Notes: generated by a model from the letters alone, not told the origin. A stretch of 36,999 nt of DNA from Prevotellaceae bacterium UBA6858 (GCA_002451695.1 DKDC01000033.1:7068-44066); one strand, 5' to 3'. Counted from the first letter of the stretch, positions 1 through 8,318 are shown. Translations and numbers: made by a program.

Positions 1-97
1 ACATAGGACGTAGGAAAAATTATATCAGATATAATTCAAACTACATCAGACCTTTTTTCGCCACTTGCAAATCTCTGAAAAAACAAATCAACTTATT
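1..97 (+). repeat. 21-bp word array R1 (left end cut by window)
   Basis: Three 13-bp words lie in a 21-bp register: one whose first base is lost at the window edge (1-12), 21-33 and 42-54. The third runs into a T-run (53-58). A TTGCAA word follows in the same register (63-75), and the AT-rich tail runs up to the -33 box of the higBA promoter. Linkers between words contain A-tracts. This is one of eight related arrays in the window; its partner at 845-963 lies in the same orientation on the other side of the toxin-antitoxin genes. Confidence 0.8.
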
Positions 98-127
98 TGC
101 GGATTTTGCGGAAAAAGCTATCTTTGC
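96..127 (+). promoter_or_regulatory. higBA promoter, Bacteroidetes type
   Basis: TTTG at 96-99, a spacer of exactly 19 bp, then TATCTTTG at 119-126 followed by C. This is a full match to the Bacteroidetes primary-sigma consensus TTTG-N19-TAnnTTTG. Transcription would start near 133-135, leaving a leader of only about 14 nt before the higB start. The -33 box sits at the end of the repeat array R1. Confidence 0.8.
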
Positions 128-147
128 AGAGTAAATAACAAACAGAC

Positions 148-462
148 ATGATTGTAACATTCGGCAAGGACTATTTGCGCGAACTCTATGAAACGGGAAA
201 GGGGGACAAGAAACACCGCTTCCAGCCCGACATCATCAAGCGTTACAAGAGAGGTGTTGACTACCTGAAAGTCGCTAACAAGGTTGAAGATTTGTTCCTG
301 TTCCCTTCCTTACGTTACGAGGTCTTGAAAGGCGACAAGGCGGGCATTTCCTCAATAAGGGTGAACGACCAATACCGAATAGAGTTTACCGTGTCAACCC
401 AAGAAGCCGAAACGATAGTCAGCATCTGTAATATACTGGAATTGTCAAACCATTATAAATAA
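148..462 (+). CDS. higB: HigB/RelE-family toxin of a type II toxin-antitoxin pair
   Basis: A 104-residue protein of the size and pattern of HigB/RelE-fold mRNA-interfering toxins. The basic N-terminal helical half (K and R rich, residues 20-40) leads to the conserved beta segment with R71, N73, Y76, R77 and F80. In this family such basic and aromatic residues contact ribosome-bound mRNA. The toxin gene precedes the antitoxin gene, the order typical of higBA and unlike relBE. It starts about 14 nt after the predicted transcription start and is separated from the next gene by 7 bp, so the two are co-transcribed. Family assignment is by recognition of the motif pattern and the adjacent HigA; ribosome-dependent cleavage is inferred from the family. 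The pair sits between two direct repeat arrays, R1 and R2. Confidence 0.85.
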   Translation: MIVTFGKDYLRELYETGKGDKKHRFQPDIIKRYKRGVDYLKVANKVEDLFLFPSLRYEVLKGDKAGISSIRVNDQYRIEFTVSTQEAETIVSICNILELSNHYK

Positions 463-469
463 TTTCGCC

Positions 470-814
470 ATGATTGAAATAAAAGGAACCGACACCAAGA
501 TGATCGCCAACAATCTTGAACCGTTCGAGCCCACACATCCGGGCGAATTGCTTAAAGATGAAATCGAATGCCGTGGCGTGTCGCAAAAACAGCTCGCGGC
601 GGATATGGGCGTGTCCTACACCGTGCTGAACGACATAGTGAACTGCAAACGCCCGGTGAACACCAAATTCGCCCTTTTGTGCGAAAAGGCAACGGGCATC
701 CCGGCTTATATGCTTTTGCGGCTGCAATCCGATTACGACATGATTACAACAAAGCGCGACAAGTCGTTTTTGAAACGCCTTGCAAGCGTAAGGGAGATTG
801 CGGCGGCATTATAG
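470..814 (+). CDS. higA: HigA-family antitoxin, XRE-type helix-turn-helix
   Basis: A 114-residue protein with the HigA hallmark PTHPGE at residues 21-26, followed by a Cro/C1-type helix-turn-helix at about residues 38-62 (SQKQLA, then VSYTVLNDIVNCKR). HigA proteins neutralise HigB and repress their own promoter by binding DNA as dimers. The first ATG is at 470; an internal ATG at 500 (M11) would also leave the whole HPGE and HTH region, so the exact start is uncertain. The C-terminal part (about 85-114) is basic and helical. The gene follows higB by 7 bp with no promoter between them. Autoregulation of the promoter at 96-127 is inferred from the family; I did not find a clear operator dyad there. 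Confidence 0.85.
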   Translation: MIEIKGTDTKMIANNLEPFEPTHPGELLKDEIECRGVSQKQLAADMGVSYTVLNDIVNCKRPVNTKFALLCEKATGIPAYMLLRLQSDYDMITTKRDKSFLKRLASVREIAAAL

Positions 815-844
815 TTTGAAAGCCTTGCCAAACACCCCGAAAAC

Positions 845-963
845 TGCGTCCCATGCAGGAAAAAATACATAGGACGCAGGAAAAATTACATCAGACATAA
901 TTAAAACTACATCGGACATAATTTTTGCCTTTACAAACTATTGGAAAACAAGAACTTGCACCG
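845..963 (+). repeat. 21-bp word array R2
   Basis: Four 13-bp words start at 845, 866, 887 and 908, exactly 21 bp apart. A TTTACAA-type word follows in register at 929 and an ACTTGCA-containing segment near 950. The bases before the array (about 825-844) resemble the linker before arrays R4, R5 and R7. Array R2 has the same orientation as R1, so higBA lies between direct repeats. No gene is convincing between 815 and 1225: a 72-codon frame at 925-1143 overlaps the array and the next promoter. Confidence 0.8.
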
Positions 964-1082
964 CCCAAACAAAACAAGGACAATTTGTTGCAAATCAGGA
1001 ATTTATGCAGATTTTCACTTTCCCCGGACAAAAGTCAGCATGAAGCCCTGCGCCGGCACCGAATAAAAATCGCGGATTTTAT

Positions 1083-1114
1083 TTTGCCCCACAGAATAAC
1101 ACAATTATCTTTGC
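1083..1114 (+). promoter_or_regulatory. Promoter of the RSH gene
   Basis: TTTG at 1083-1086, a 19-bp spacer, then TATCTTTG at 1106-1113 followed by C. It matches the Bacteroidetes consensus exactly. Transcription would start near 1120, giving a leader of about 105 nt before the ATG at 1226. Confidence 0.75.
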
Positions 1115-1225
1115 ACCAGAGTCGTAGCAAGCACCCCTTATAGCTGGAAAAAATATGGTAAGGATGATATAATCTGCAAACTCTCCCACTCTATATTAAC
1201 AAGAAACAATTAAAGGAAACCGACC

Positions 1226-3100
1226 ATGGGCAAGACGTACAAAGACAGAATACAGGCAGACGCGGAGAGCCTCTTTGCGCTGCTGGCGCAGCGGGTGGAC
1301 GAAGGGCAGATGAAGAAGGTGCGCGAGGCGTACAGTCTGGCGGCCTTTGCGCACAAAGACCAGAAACGCAAGACCGGCGAGCCCTACATCATCCACCCCA
1401 TTGCCGTGGCACGCATCGTGGCTGAGGAAATGGGGCTCGGGGCAAATCCCGTAATGGCTGCGTTCCTGCACGACGTGGTGGAAGACTGCCCCTACACCAT
1501 TGACGACATACGCGAACGCTTCGGCGACGACGTGGCGTTTCTCGTGGGCGTCGTAACAAAGCAGAAGAAGGTGAAGTATGACCAGTCGAAGCAAGTGGAC
1601 AATTTCCGCCAGATACTCTCATCGGTGCAGTTTGACGTGCGCGCCATACTTGTGAAGCTGGCCGACCGTCTCCACAATATGCGCACGCTGAGCAGTATGC
1701 GCCCCGACAAGCAGATGAAGATTGCCTCGGAGACCGACTACTTCTATGCTCCCTTGGCAAACCGCCTGGGTTTGTACAATGTGAAAACAGAACTCGAGAA
1801 CCTTTCATTCCGCTACCGCTGCCCCCATGAGTTCGAGAAGCTCGAAAAACAACTGGCGGAGCTGCAACAGTCGGAAAAAGCCGAAGCGGACGCATTTATC
1901 GCCAAGGCGCAGGAAATTTTGGAAGCCGGCGGCATTGAGGCACGCACAGAGCTACGTATGCGCTCGCCATACAGCGTATGGCGCAAGATGCAGACAAGGG
2001 GCTGCGACTTCCACCATGCTGACGGCAAGCACTACATACGCATCATCTACAAGGCAGACAGCCTGCAGGAGGAAAAGAAAATCAGCCTGCACATATACGC
2101 CGTGCTTTCCGACCACTTCAAGGAGCGTCCCTGTTCGGTGGTCAACTACATAAACGCCCCTAAGGAGAACGGCTACCAAAGCTTCCACGTAAAAATGCTC
2201 AACACGCAGGGCAAATGGGAAGAGATACACATTTCCTCGGAACGCATGGTGCGCAGCAACAGACTGGGCTGCACGGCCGAGCGCACGGAGGAAAACGTGA
2301 AGGCCTGGCTGGAGAAATTCAGGGCCGTGCTGAAAGACATGGCTTACCACACAAACGGGATGAACTATATGGACGGCGTTACGGCATCGTTCTATTACGA
2401 CAACATCATGGCGTTCACTCCCAAAGGCAAATGCGTTGTGCTGCCGAAAAACGCCACCGCCCTCGACTTTGCGTTTGAGATACACACCGAGGTTGGGCTT
2501 CACGCCGTTTACGCACGCATCAACGGCAAACTTTCCTCTGTAAAGACCGTGCTCCAGCGTGGCGATTGCGTGGAGATAGGCACTGCCGACAATGCCGTGC
2601 CCGAAGCCGACTGGCCCGGATACGTGCTGACATACAAGGCAAAGCGCAGCCTCGCCAATTATTTTGCCAACCTTCCCGCCATGAAATACAAGCGTTGCGC
2701 CTGTTGCCACCCTCTGCCGGGCGATGAGGTAATCGGTTTCAAGAACGCCGCAGGGCGGATAACCCTGCACAAGCGCAACTGCCCCACTGCCATACGCCAG
2801 GCGTCCGAACAGGGAGACTCAATCGTGGCGGTGAACTTCGAGGAGGACGAGCAGTTCCTTTTCCCGGTGCGCATCCGCATTCGCGGCATCGACCGCCACC
2901 ACTTGCTCAACGATGTGGTGGCTTGCATAACGGAGCAGCAGAACCTTTCCATCTCAAAACTCACAACGGAGACAAAGGACCGCATTGTGGAAACAACGGC
3001 CGACTTTGAGGTGCATTCCGCAAACGAGCTGCAGCAAGCCATCGACAGCATAAGCGAAATAAGGAACGTGGACGAAGTGGCGAGAGTGGACATTGAATAG
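1226..3100 (+). CDS. RelA/SpoT-homologue (RSH) protein, probably (p)ppGpp hydrolase
   Basis: This 624-residue protein is shorter than the usual 700-750 of long RSH enzymes. The N-terminal HD hydrolase domain keeps its metal and catalytic residues: H57, H82-D83, E86-D87, D147 and N151. The synthetase-like region (about 240-360) keeps NGYQSFH (315-321) but has G267 and Y270 where the DLxAIR-type motif is expected, and EIHISS (333-338) in place of EVQIRT. A TGS domain follows (about 394-452), then a Cys cluster CACCHP (491-496) and a C-terminal ACT domain (about 545-620). TGS and the Cys cluster are close together, so most of the helical domain is absent. I infer a protein that degrades alarmone and makes little or none. 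A second, full-length Rel is expected elsewhere in the genome. Start: ATG at 1226 with AAAGGA at 1213-1218. Confidence 0.85.
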   Translation: MGKTYKDRIQADAESLFALLAQRVDEGQMKKVREAYSLAAFAHKDQKRKTGEPYIIHPIAVARIVAEEMGLGANPVMAAFLHDVVEDCPYTIDDIRERFGDDVAFLVGVVTKQKKVKYDQSKQVDNFRQILSSVQFDVRAILVKLADRLHNMRTLSSMRPDKQMKIASETDYFYAPLANRLGLYNVKTELENLSFRYRCPHEFEKLEKQLAELQQSEKAEADAFIAKAQEILEAGGIEARTELRMRSPYSVWRKMQTRGCDFHHADGKHYIRIIYKADSLQEEKKISLHIYAVLSDHFKERPCSVVNYINAPKENGYQSFHVKMLNTQGKWEEIHISSERMVRSNRLGCTAERTEENVKAWLEKFRAVLKDMAYHTNGMNYMDGVTASFYYDNIMAFTPKGKCVVLPKNATALDFAFEIHTEVGLHAVYARINGKLSSVKTVLQRGDCVEIGTADNAVPEADWPGYVLTYKAKRSLANYFANLPAMKYKRCACCHPLPGDEVIGFKNAAGRITLHKRNCPTAIRQASEQGDSIVAVNFEEDEQFLFPVRIRIRGIDRHHLLNDVVACITEQQNLSISKLTTETKDRIVETTADFEVHSANELQQAIDSISEIRNVDEVARVDIE

Positions 3101-3165
3101 CCCACATCTGCCGATGCAAACTTGGTTTCACTAATTTGCACTTGGAGATGAAAAGCGTTGAAAAT

Positions 3166-3284
3166 TATGTCCGATGCAGTCTGGATTATGTCTGATGTAG
3201 AAAAAATTATGTCTGATATAATTTAAACTACATCAGACCTTTTTTCGTCCATTGCAAGCGTCTGAAAAATAAAAACTTATACAA
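3166..3284 (+). repeat. 21-bp word array R3
   Basis: The clearest array. Words start at 3166, 3187, 3208 and 3229, each exactly 21 bp apart. The first three have one orientation and the fourth is inverted. Words three and four can pair (3211-3238), and T3240-3245 follows, which resembles a weak intrinsic terminator for the RSH gene. A word with TTGCAA follows in register at 3250. The array fills the convergent gap between the RSH gene and tRNA-Ser; nothing else is visible in 3101-3388. Confidence 0.85.
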
Positions 3285-3388
3285 ATTGTCAAAACAAGGG
3301 CATTCTCTTGTAAACCAACAGTTTACGAAAAAGGCTATGCTTCGGGTAAGCGACAGCCCGCACAAAGCCCTGCATTGGCGGGCGCATG

Positions 3389-3417
3389 AAAAAAGCCTCC
3401 TGATTTTCCCAGAAGGC
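3389..3417 (-). terminator. Intrinsic terminator of tRNA-Ser
   Basis: On the minus strand GCCTTCTG (3417-3410) pairs with CAGGAGGC (3402-3395) across a 7-nt loop, with one internal mismatch, followed by a run of six T (3394-3389). It starts 3 nt after the encoded CCA end of the tRNA. Confidence 0.8.
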
Positions 3418-3419
3418 CT

Positions 3420-3507
3420 TGGCGGAGAGAGAGGGATTCGAACCCCCGATACGTCGCCGTATGCCGGTTTTCAAGACCGGTGTAATCGACCACTCTACCA
3501 TCTCTCC
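3420..3507 (-). tRNA. tRNA-Ser (anticodon UGA)
   Basis: The minus strand begins GGAGAGA at 3507, which pairs with TCTCTCC ending at 3424 to form the acceptor stem. The discriminator base is G and CCA appears encoded at 3422-3420. The anticodon stem CCGGT/ACCGG encloses the loop CTTGAAA, giving anticodon UGA. A long variable arm (class II, about 16 nt) and a T-loop TTCGAAT confirm serine. A terminator follows immediately. Confidence 0.95.
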
Positions 3508-3545
3508 TTGTCGCAAAATGCGGCAACGCCATAAATTTGACGGTG

Positions 3546-3577
3546 CAAAAATAGCGAAACCCCTGCAAACTGACAAA
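3546..3577 (-). promoter_or_regulatory. tRNA-Ser promoter
   Basis: On the minus strand TTTG (3577-3574), a 20-bp spacer, then TATTTTTG (3553-3546) followed by C. The spacer is 1 bp longer than the Bacteroidetes optimum. Transcription would start about 30 nt upstream of the mature tRNA end. It is back to back with the mutS2 promoter. Confidence 0.65.
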
Positions 3578-3592
3578 TTATGACTGAGGTTT

Positions 3593-3624
3593 TTTGAGGA
3601 CTTTTGCATTTTTAGTAATTTTGC
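3593..3624 (+). promoter_or_regulatory. mutS2-menA promoter
   Basis: TTTG at 3593-3596, a spacer of exactly 19 bp, then TAATTTTG at 3616-3623 followed by C. It is a full consensus match, about 45 bp before the mutS2 ATG. Confidence 0.75.
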
Positions 3625-3667
3625 AATTGGTTAAGGTGCTAATATTTAGATAATAAGTTAGAACATA

Positions 3668-6184
3668 ATGATATATCCCGATAATTTCGAGGTAAAGATT
3701 GGTTTCAACGAAATTCGCACCATGCTCAAGGGGCGGTGTCTTTCGGAACTCGGCGTGGAGTGCATCAACAAAATGGAGGTGCTTCACGAGGGCGATGAAA
3801 TACGCGAACGTCTGGAGCAGGTGAAGGAAATGCGCCAAATCCTCAACGAGGATGACGACTTTCCCGTGGAAAACTTCATAGACATACGCCAGGCCCTGAT
3901 GCGCATACGCCTTGAGGGCACGCATCTTGAGGAGCTTGAACTTTTCGACCTCAAGCGTTCGCTCTCCACGATTTCAGACATCGTGAGTTTTCTGAAGCGC
4001 GGCACGGATGAGGAAAACGGGGAGGCTTCGCCCTACCCCGCACTTCTGCGTCTGGTTGACGGCGTGGTGCTTTTCCCGGAAATCGTGGAACGCGCCGATG
4101 CCATTCTCAACAAATACGGCAGGATAAAGGACAATGCCTCGCCGGAACTCGCCCGCATACGCTCGGAGATAGAAAGCGCCAAGAGGGGCATATCCCACTC
4201 GCTGCGCACCATAATATCCTCGGCACAGCGCGAGGGGCTTATCGACAAGGACGTTGCCCCCACCATACGCGACGGCAGGCTTGTGATACCAGTAGCCCCG
4301 GCGCTGAAGCGCAAGTTCCGTGGCATCATACACGATGAGTCGGCAACGGGAAAGACCGTGTTCATAGAGCCGACCGAGGTGGTGGAGTCGAACAACCGCA
4401 TACGCGAGCTGCAAGGCGCGGAGCAGCGCGAGATAATAAGGATACTCAAAGAGATTACCGACTGGATCCGTCCTCAGGTTGGCAACATCATTCCGAGTTA
4501 CCACTTCATGGGCGAGATAGACTTTGTACGCGCCAAGGCTCTTGTGGGCGAAAGTATGCAAGCCGTGGAGCCGCAGGTGAGCGACAACCCCGTAATAGAC
4601 TGGGTGCAGGCGGTGCATCCCATACTCTCAGCCTCGCTCAAAAGGCGTGGGGGAAAGGTTGTGCCGCTTGACATAGAAATTTCCTCAAGCCGCAGGATTC
4701 TCATAATATCAGGTCCTAACGCCGGCGGCAAGTCGGTATGTCTCAAAACGGTGGGGCTTCTGCAATATATGCTTCAGTGCGGGCTTCCTATACCTGTGCG
4801 CGAAAACTCCAAGACAGGCGTGTTCGACAGCGTGTTCATCGACATCGGCGACGAGCAGAGCATCACGAACGAGCTGAGCACCTACTCGTCGCATCTTCTT
4901 AACATGAAGACTATGATGAAGCACGCCTCGCCGCGCAGCCTGTTGCTTATAGACGAGTTCGGGGGCGGCACGGAGCCGCAGATAGGCGGTGCGCTTGCCG
5001 AGGCGATACTCAAACGTTTCATAGCAAGCGGCACTTACGGCATTATAACCACCCATTACCAGAATTTGAAGCGTTACGCCGACGGACACACCGGCGTGGT
5101 GAACGGCGCAATGCTTTACGACCGCGAAAAGATGCAGGCTTTGTTCCAGTTGCAGATTGGTCAGCCGGGAAGCTCGTTCGCCGTGGAGATTGCAAAGAAG
5201 ATTGGCATTCCGCAGGACGTTATAGAAGACGCGTCGCAAATTGTGGGCAAGGAATACATCGACAGCGACAAATACCTGCTCGACATCGTGCGCGACAAAC
5301 GCTATTGGGAGACGAAACGCCAAAAGGTGCACCAGCAGGAGAAGCGTCTTGAGGAAATCATCAGCCGCTACGAGCGCGAGATGCAGGAGCTGCAAACCAG
5401 CCGCAAGGAGGTGATAGCAAAAGCGAAGGAGGACGCAAGGCAGCTGCTTGACGCATCGAACGCCAAAATAGAGAACACAATACGCTCCATACGCGAAATG
5501 CAGGCCGAGCGCGAAAAAACGCGCGAAGTGCGCCGCGAACTCGAAGATTTCAAGAAAGAAGTTGACGAAGTGGACGCTAACGCACAGGAAGACGCCATAC
5601 AGCGCAAAATGGAGCAGATACAACGCCGCAAGCAACGCCGCGAGGAGCGCCGCCGCCGAGTTGACGACAAAAAGGGCGGGACTCTGCCGCAAAACCCAAC
5701 GCAGGAAAAATCCTCCGCCATGCCCAAGCCCGGAGACTACGTGAGGATAAAGGGGCAAAGTTCCGTGGGACTGCTGAAAGAGGTGTCGGGCAAAAAGGCC
5801 ATCGTGGTGTTCGGCACAATGCAGGTGGTGGTTGACGCAAAACGCCTCGTTGCCGACTCCGCGCCCGAAAAGAAGGTGTTGCAGGATGCCGCCTACCTCA
5901 GCCGCTCCACCCGCATGGCGGTGGACGAGCGCAAGAACAATTTCAAGCCCGACATAGACGTGCGCGGAATGCGCGGCGAAGAAGCCCTGCGCACCGTTAT
6001 GTCGTTTGTTGACGATGCCCAACTGCTCGGGGTGGCGCGGATAAGAATACTCCACGGCACAGGCACGGGGGCTTTGCGCGAGGTTATACGCCAATACCTG
6101 CGCACCGTGCCGGGAAACGTCTCGTTCCACGACGAGCACGTGCAATTCGGCGGAAGCGGGATAACGGTTGTTGACTTCCAATAA
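3668..6184 (+). CDS. mutS2: Endonuclease MutS2
   Basis: An 838-residue MutS-family ATPase of MutS2 type. The core and clamp helices occupy roughly residues 1-330. The Walker A motif GPNAGGKS is at 349-356, and the Walker B region contains LLLIDEFGGGTEP. A long charged coiled coil (about 520-650, rich in E, R and K) follows, then a small beta-rich KOW-like segment (about 690-735). The C-terminal Smr nuclease domain has DVRG (764-767) and LHGTG (795-799). It lacks the mismatch-recognition domain I of MutS1. In other bacteria MutS2 suppresses homologous recombination or acts in rescue of collided ribosomes; which applies here is unknown. Length is typical for the family. It is followed by menA after 15 bp and probably shares its transcript. 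Confidence 0.95.
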   Translation: MIYPDNFEVKIGFNEIRTMLKGRCLSELGVECINKMEVLHEGDEIRERLEQVKEMRQILNEDDDFPVENFIDIRQALMRIRLEGTHLEELELFDLKRSLSTISDIVSFLKRGTDEENGEASPYPALLRLVDGVVLFPEIVERADAILNKYGRIKDNASPELARIRSEIESAKRGISHSLRTIISSAQREGLIDKDVAPTIRDGRLVIPVAPALKRKFRGIIHDESATGKTVFIEPTEVVESNNRIRELQGAEQREIIRILKEITDWIRPQVGNIIPSYHFMGEIDFVRAKALVGESMQAVEPQVSDNPVIDWVQAVHPILSASLKRRGGKVVPLDIEISSSRRILIISGPNAGGKSVCLKTVGLLQYMLQCGLPIPVRENSKTGVFDSVFIDIGDEQSITNELSTYSSHLLNMKTMMKHASPRSLLLIDEFGGGTEPQIGGALAEAILKRFIASGTYGIITTHYQNLKRYADGHTGVVNGAMLYDREKMQALFQLQIGQPGSSFAVEIAKKIGIPQDVIEDASQIVGKEYIDSDKYLLDIVRDKRYWETKRQKVHQQEKRLEEIISRYEREMQELQTSRKEVIAKAKEDARQLLDASNAKIENTIRSIREMQAEREKTREVRRELEDFKKEVDEVDANAQEDAIQRKMEQIQRRKQRREERRRRVDDKKGGTLPQNPTQEKSSAMPKPGDYVRIKGQSSVGLLKEVSGKKAIVVFGTMQVVVDAKRLVADSAPEKKVLQDAAYLSRSTRMAVDERKNNFKPDIDVRGMRGEEALRTVMSFVDDAQLLGVARIRILHGTGTGALREVIRQYLRTVPGNVSFHDEHVQFGGSGITVVDFQ

Positions 6185-6199
6185 AGCTGAAAACGATTT

Positions 6200-7093
6200 A
6201 TGAACGAGAAGAACGTAAGGGGAAACTCGCCGAAAGCGTGGCTGCTCGCCACGCGCCCCAAAACATTGAGCGCGGCGGTGATACCGGTGATAGTTGCGTG
6301 TGCCATGGCATACGCCGACGGAGGCTTCAAATGGTTTCCCGCCATTATATGCATTGCGTTTGCGGCACTCATGCAGATTGCCTCAAACCTCATAAACGAC
6401 ATATACGACTTCATTCACGGCTCCGACAAGGAAGACCGCCTCGGCCCCAGGCGCGCAACGGCGCAAGGCTGGATTTCGCCCACGGCAATGCGCGTGGGCA
6501 TAGTCTTCACAGTGTCGCTGGCGTGCATCTTCGGCTGCCTGCTGGTCAGGGAAGCCGGGCTGTGGCTCGTGTTTCTCGGCGGCGCGTGCGTGGTGTTCGC
6601 CTTTCTCTACACCACCCTCTTCTCCTACATCGGTCTCGGCGACATACTCGTTCTGTTGTTCTTCGGACTCGTGCCGGTAACAGCCACATACTATCTGCAA
6701 ACCTCCGCAATCAACGCGCCGGTAATAATGTGCGCCACAGCCTGCGGACTGGTCATAGACACGCTCCTTGTGCTCAACAACTACCGCGACCGCACCACCG
6801 ACAAGCAAAGCGGCAAGCGCACCATAATAGTGATGCTCGGCGGGAAATTCGGGCAAAGGCTCTACTTGCTTCTGGGCGTAGCCGCCTGTGCGCTGACGCT
6901 CCCGCTCGCCTTCTGCGGCAAATATGCCGCCGCAATCCTGCCCTTGCTTTACCTTTTCCCCCACACAGCAACATGGAAGACTATGGTGAGGATAAACCAT
7001 GGGCGCGAGCTGAACCGCGTGCTCGGTCTCACATCACGCAATATGCTTGTCTTCGGATTGCTCCTCGCCATAGGCTTGTGTGCGGGAATCTAA
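6200..7093 (+). CDS. menA: 1,4-dihydroxy-2-naphthoate polyprenyltransferase
   Basis: A 297-residue integral membrane protein of the UbiA prenyltransferase family, probably MenA, which attaches the polyprenyl tail in menaquinone synthesis. The two Asp-rich, Mg-pyrophosphate-binding motifs are visible: N63, D67 and D70 with the following DKEDR, and N194, D197 and D201. About eight to nine hydrophobic segments separate them, as usual. Menaquinone is the respiratory quinone of Bacteroidales, which agrees with the assignment. The gene follows mutS2 by 15 bp without its own visible promoter. Its stop codon overlaps that of the convergent azlD gene by 3 bases. Other UbiA members (for example for heme O) are less likely given length and the N-terminal AWLLATRPKTL. 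Confidence 0.9.
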   Translation: MNEKNVRGNSPKAWLLATRPKTLSAAVIPVIVACAMAYADGGFKWFPAIICIAFAALMQIASNLINDIYDFIHGSDKEDRLGPRRATAQGWISPTAMRVGIVFTVSLACIFGCLLVREAGLWLVFLGGACVVFAFLYTTLFSYIGLGDILVLLFFGLVPVTATYYLQTSAINAPVIMCATACGLVIDTLLVLNNYRDRTTDKQSGKRTIIVMLGGKFGQRLYLLLGVAACALTLPLAFCGKYAAAILPLLYLFPHTATWKTMVRINHGRELNRVLGLTSRNMLVFGLLLAIGLCAGI

Positions 7094-7416
7094 CAAAACA
7101 CATACTGCACAAGCAGCATATAGCACAGTGTGCCGCCCATAATCGACACGAGCATCCTGCGCCAGCGCAGATGCAGCCCTACCGTCAGCGCAACGCCGGC
7201 GAGTTCGGGTATGCCGTGGCTGCCCGCCGAGAAATCAACGTCCTTCATGCAATACACCACAAGCATCCCAAACACCGCCGGGGGCAGCACCTGACTCAAA
7301 TAATGTATATAGCGCGGAGTGCGGCTGCCATGGAACAGCACGAACGGCACAAAGCGCGTAAGCGATGTGGCAAGGGCGAGTATCGCCACCGTGGATATTT
7401 GCTGCGCAAGAGTCAT
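7090..7416 (-). CDS. azlD: AzlD-family branched-chain amino acid transport subunit
   Basis: A 108-residue membrane protein with about four hydrophobic segments and the AzlD pattern (T-R-F-x-P near residues 20-24, then VLPPAVFGMLVVYC). AzlD pairs with AzlC to export branched-chain amino acids or analogues such as azaleucine. Its ATG overlaps the azlC stop codon by 4 bp (7413-7416), so translation is probably coupled. The gene ends against menA, with overlapping stop codons. The actual substrate here is not known. Confidence 0.88.
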   Translation of the reverse strand: MTLAQQISTVAILALATSLTRFVPFVLFHGSRTPRYIHYLSQVLPPAVFGMLVVYCMKDVDFSAGSHGIPELAGVALTVGLHLRWRRMLVSIMGGTLCYMLLVQYVFC

Positions 7417-8123
7417 GCGTCCGCCTCCTCAAGCCTTTTTCTCAGACCCATGAAACACAAAACCATCGCCAGCATTGCCGGCACGACAAAGCTGTCTGCC
7501 CCGAAAACAAGAAGCGACACCACCGAAAGCCCGACACCCAACAGGGAGGCAGCGTGGTTCTTCTCCTTCATCCACTGCTCCGTGAAAATGGTGACAAACA
7601 TGGCGGTCATCACAAACCCGAGCCCGCGTGTGTCTAACTTCACATACGAGCCGAAAAGCCCGCCCATCGTCGCGCCACTCACCCAATAAAGGAAATCGAG
7701 CGCCGTAACCCAAAGCATGAACCACCCCTTGTCGATGTTGCCGGGAATGCGGGCGGTGTAGTTCACCGAGAAAGTTTCGTCGCACATTCCGTATATCAGC
7801 GGGATTTTCTTCCACCCCGTTCCCTTGAACCTTTCGAGCATCGAAATGCCGTAGAACAAATGGCGGGCGCATATAAACAAGGCTATCATGAAGAACTGCA
7901 GCGGCTGGAAACTCCCCGACAGCATACGCACGGCGACAAACTCCACCGATCCGCTGAAAATTGTCATAGCCATAAGCATGGGCCACTGAAAGCCGAAGCC
8001 CTCCCTGCTCATAAGCAGCCCGTATGCCATTCCCATAAACCAAAAGCCGGCAAAGATGGGAATGGTATAGGGAAACGCCGCCCTGAACGCGGCTTTCCAC
8101 GGTTTCACACGATTTGTTTCCAC
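7413..8123 (-). CDS. azlC: AzlC-family branched-chain amino acid exporter, large subunit
   Basis: A 236-residue membrane protein with the AzlC signature: AFPYTIPIFAGF near the N-terminus, FSGSVEFVAV, and ARHLFYGISM. Six to seven hydrophobic segments are seen. It probably works with AzlD in amino acid efflux. The open frame starts with GTG at 8123, but a TAATTTTG box (about 8132-8125) lies only 1-2 bases upstream. If that box is the real -7 element, the start would be downstream, for example GTG at 8108 (codon 6), which gives VKPWKAAF as the natural beginning. The start is therefore uncertain by five codons. No convincing -33 box is seen. Confidence 0.88.
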   Translation of the reverse strand: METNRVKPWKAAFRAAFPYTIPIFAGFWFMGMAYGLLMSREGFGFQWPMLMAMTIFSGSVEFVAVRMLSGSFQPLQFFMIALFICARHLFYGISMLERFKGTGWKKIPLIYGMCDETFSVNYTARIPGNIDKGWFMLWVTALDFLYWVSGATMGGLFGSYVKLDTRGLGFVMTAMFVTIFTEQWMKEKNHAASLLGVGLSVVSLLVFGADSFVVPAMLAMVLCFMGLRKRLEEADA

Positions 8124-8318
8124 AATGCAAAATTAGATATTTGCCCCCATACGGCATTTCCAACAACCATAGCGGCACACATCTCATGCCCATATTTGCG
8201 CCGTTTTTGCAAAACATGATTGATGATTTTCGGATTGCGCCGCACTTACGTTGTGTTTTCAAACAGCAGAATACAGGAAAAACCCGCAACACACAATCAA
8301 CAAACGAATTGCGCCGCC

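Noticed and set aside
1..963. 21-bp arrays as CRISPR
   Set aside because: The repeat period is 21 bp with linkers of only about 8 bp that are themselves similar, copies are dispersed over the window, and no cas gene is present.
925..1143. 72-codon frame before the RSH gene
   Set aside because: It overlaps array R2 and the RSH promoter, and no start signal precedes it.
4709..6181. 490-codon minus-strand frame
   Set aside because: It is antisense to mutS2, which has clear ATPase and Smr motifs.
6238..7689. 483-codon plus-strand frame
   Set aside because: It overlaps menA in another frame and runs antisense through azlD and azlC; its composition (rich in R, H and Q) is that of a shadow frame.
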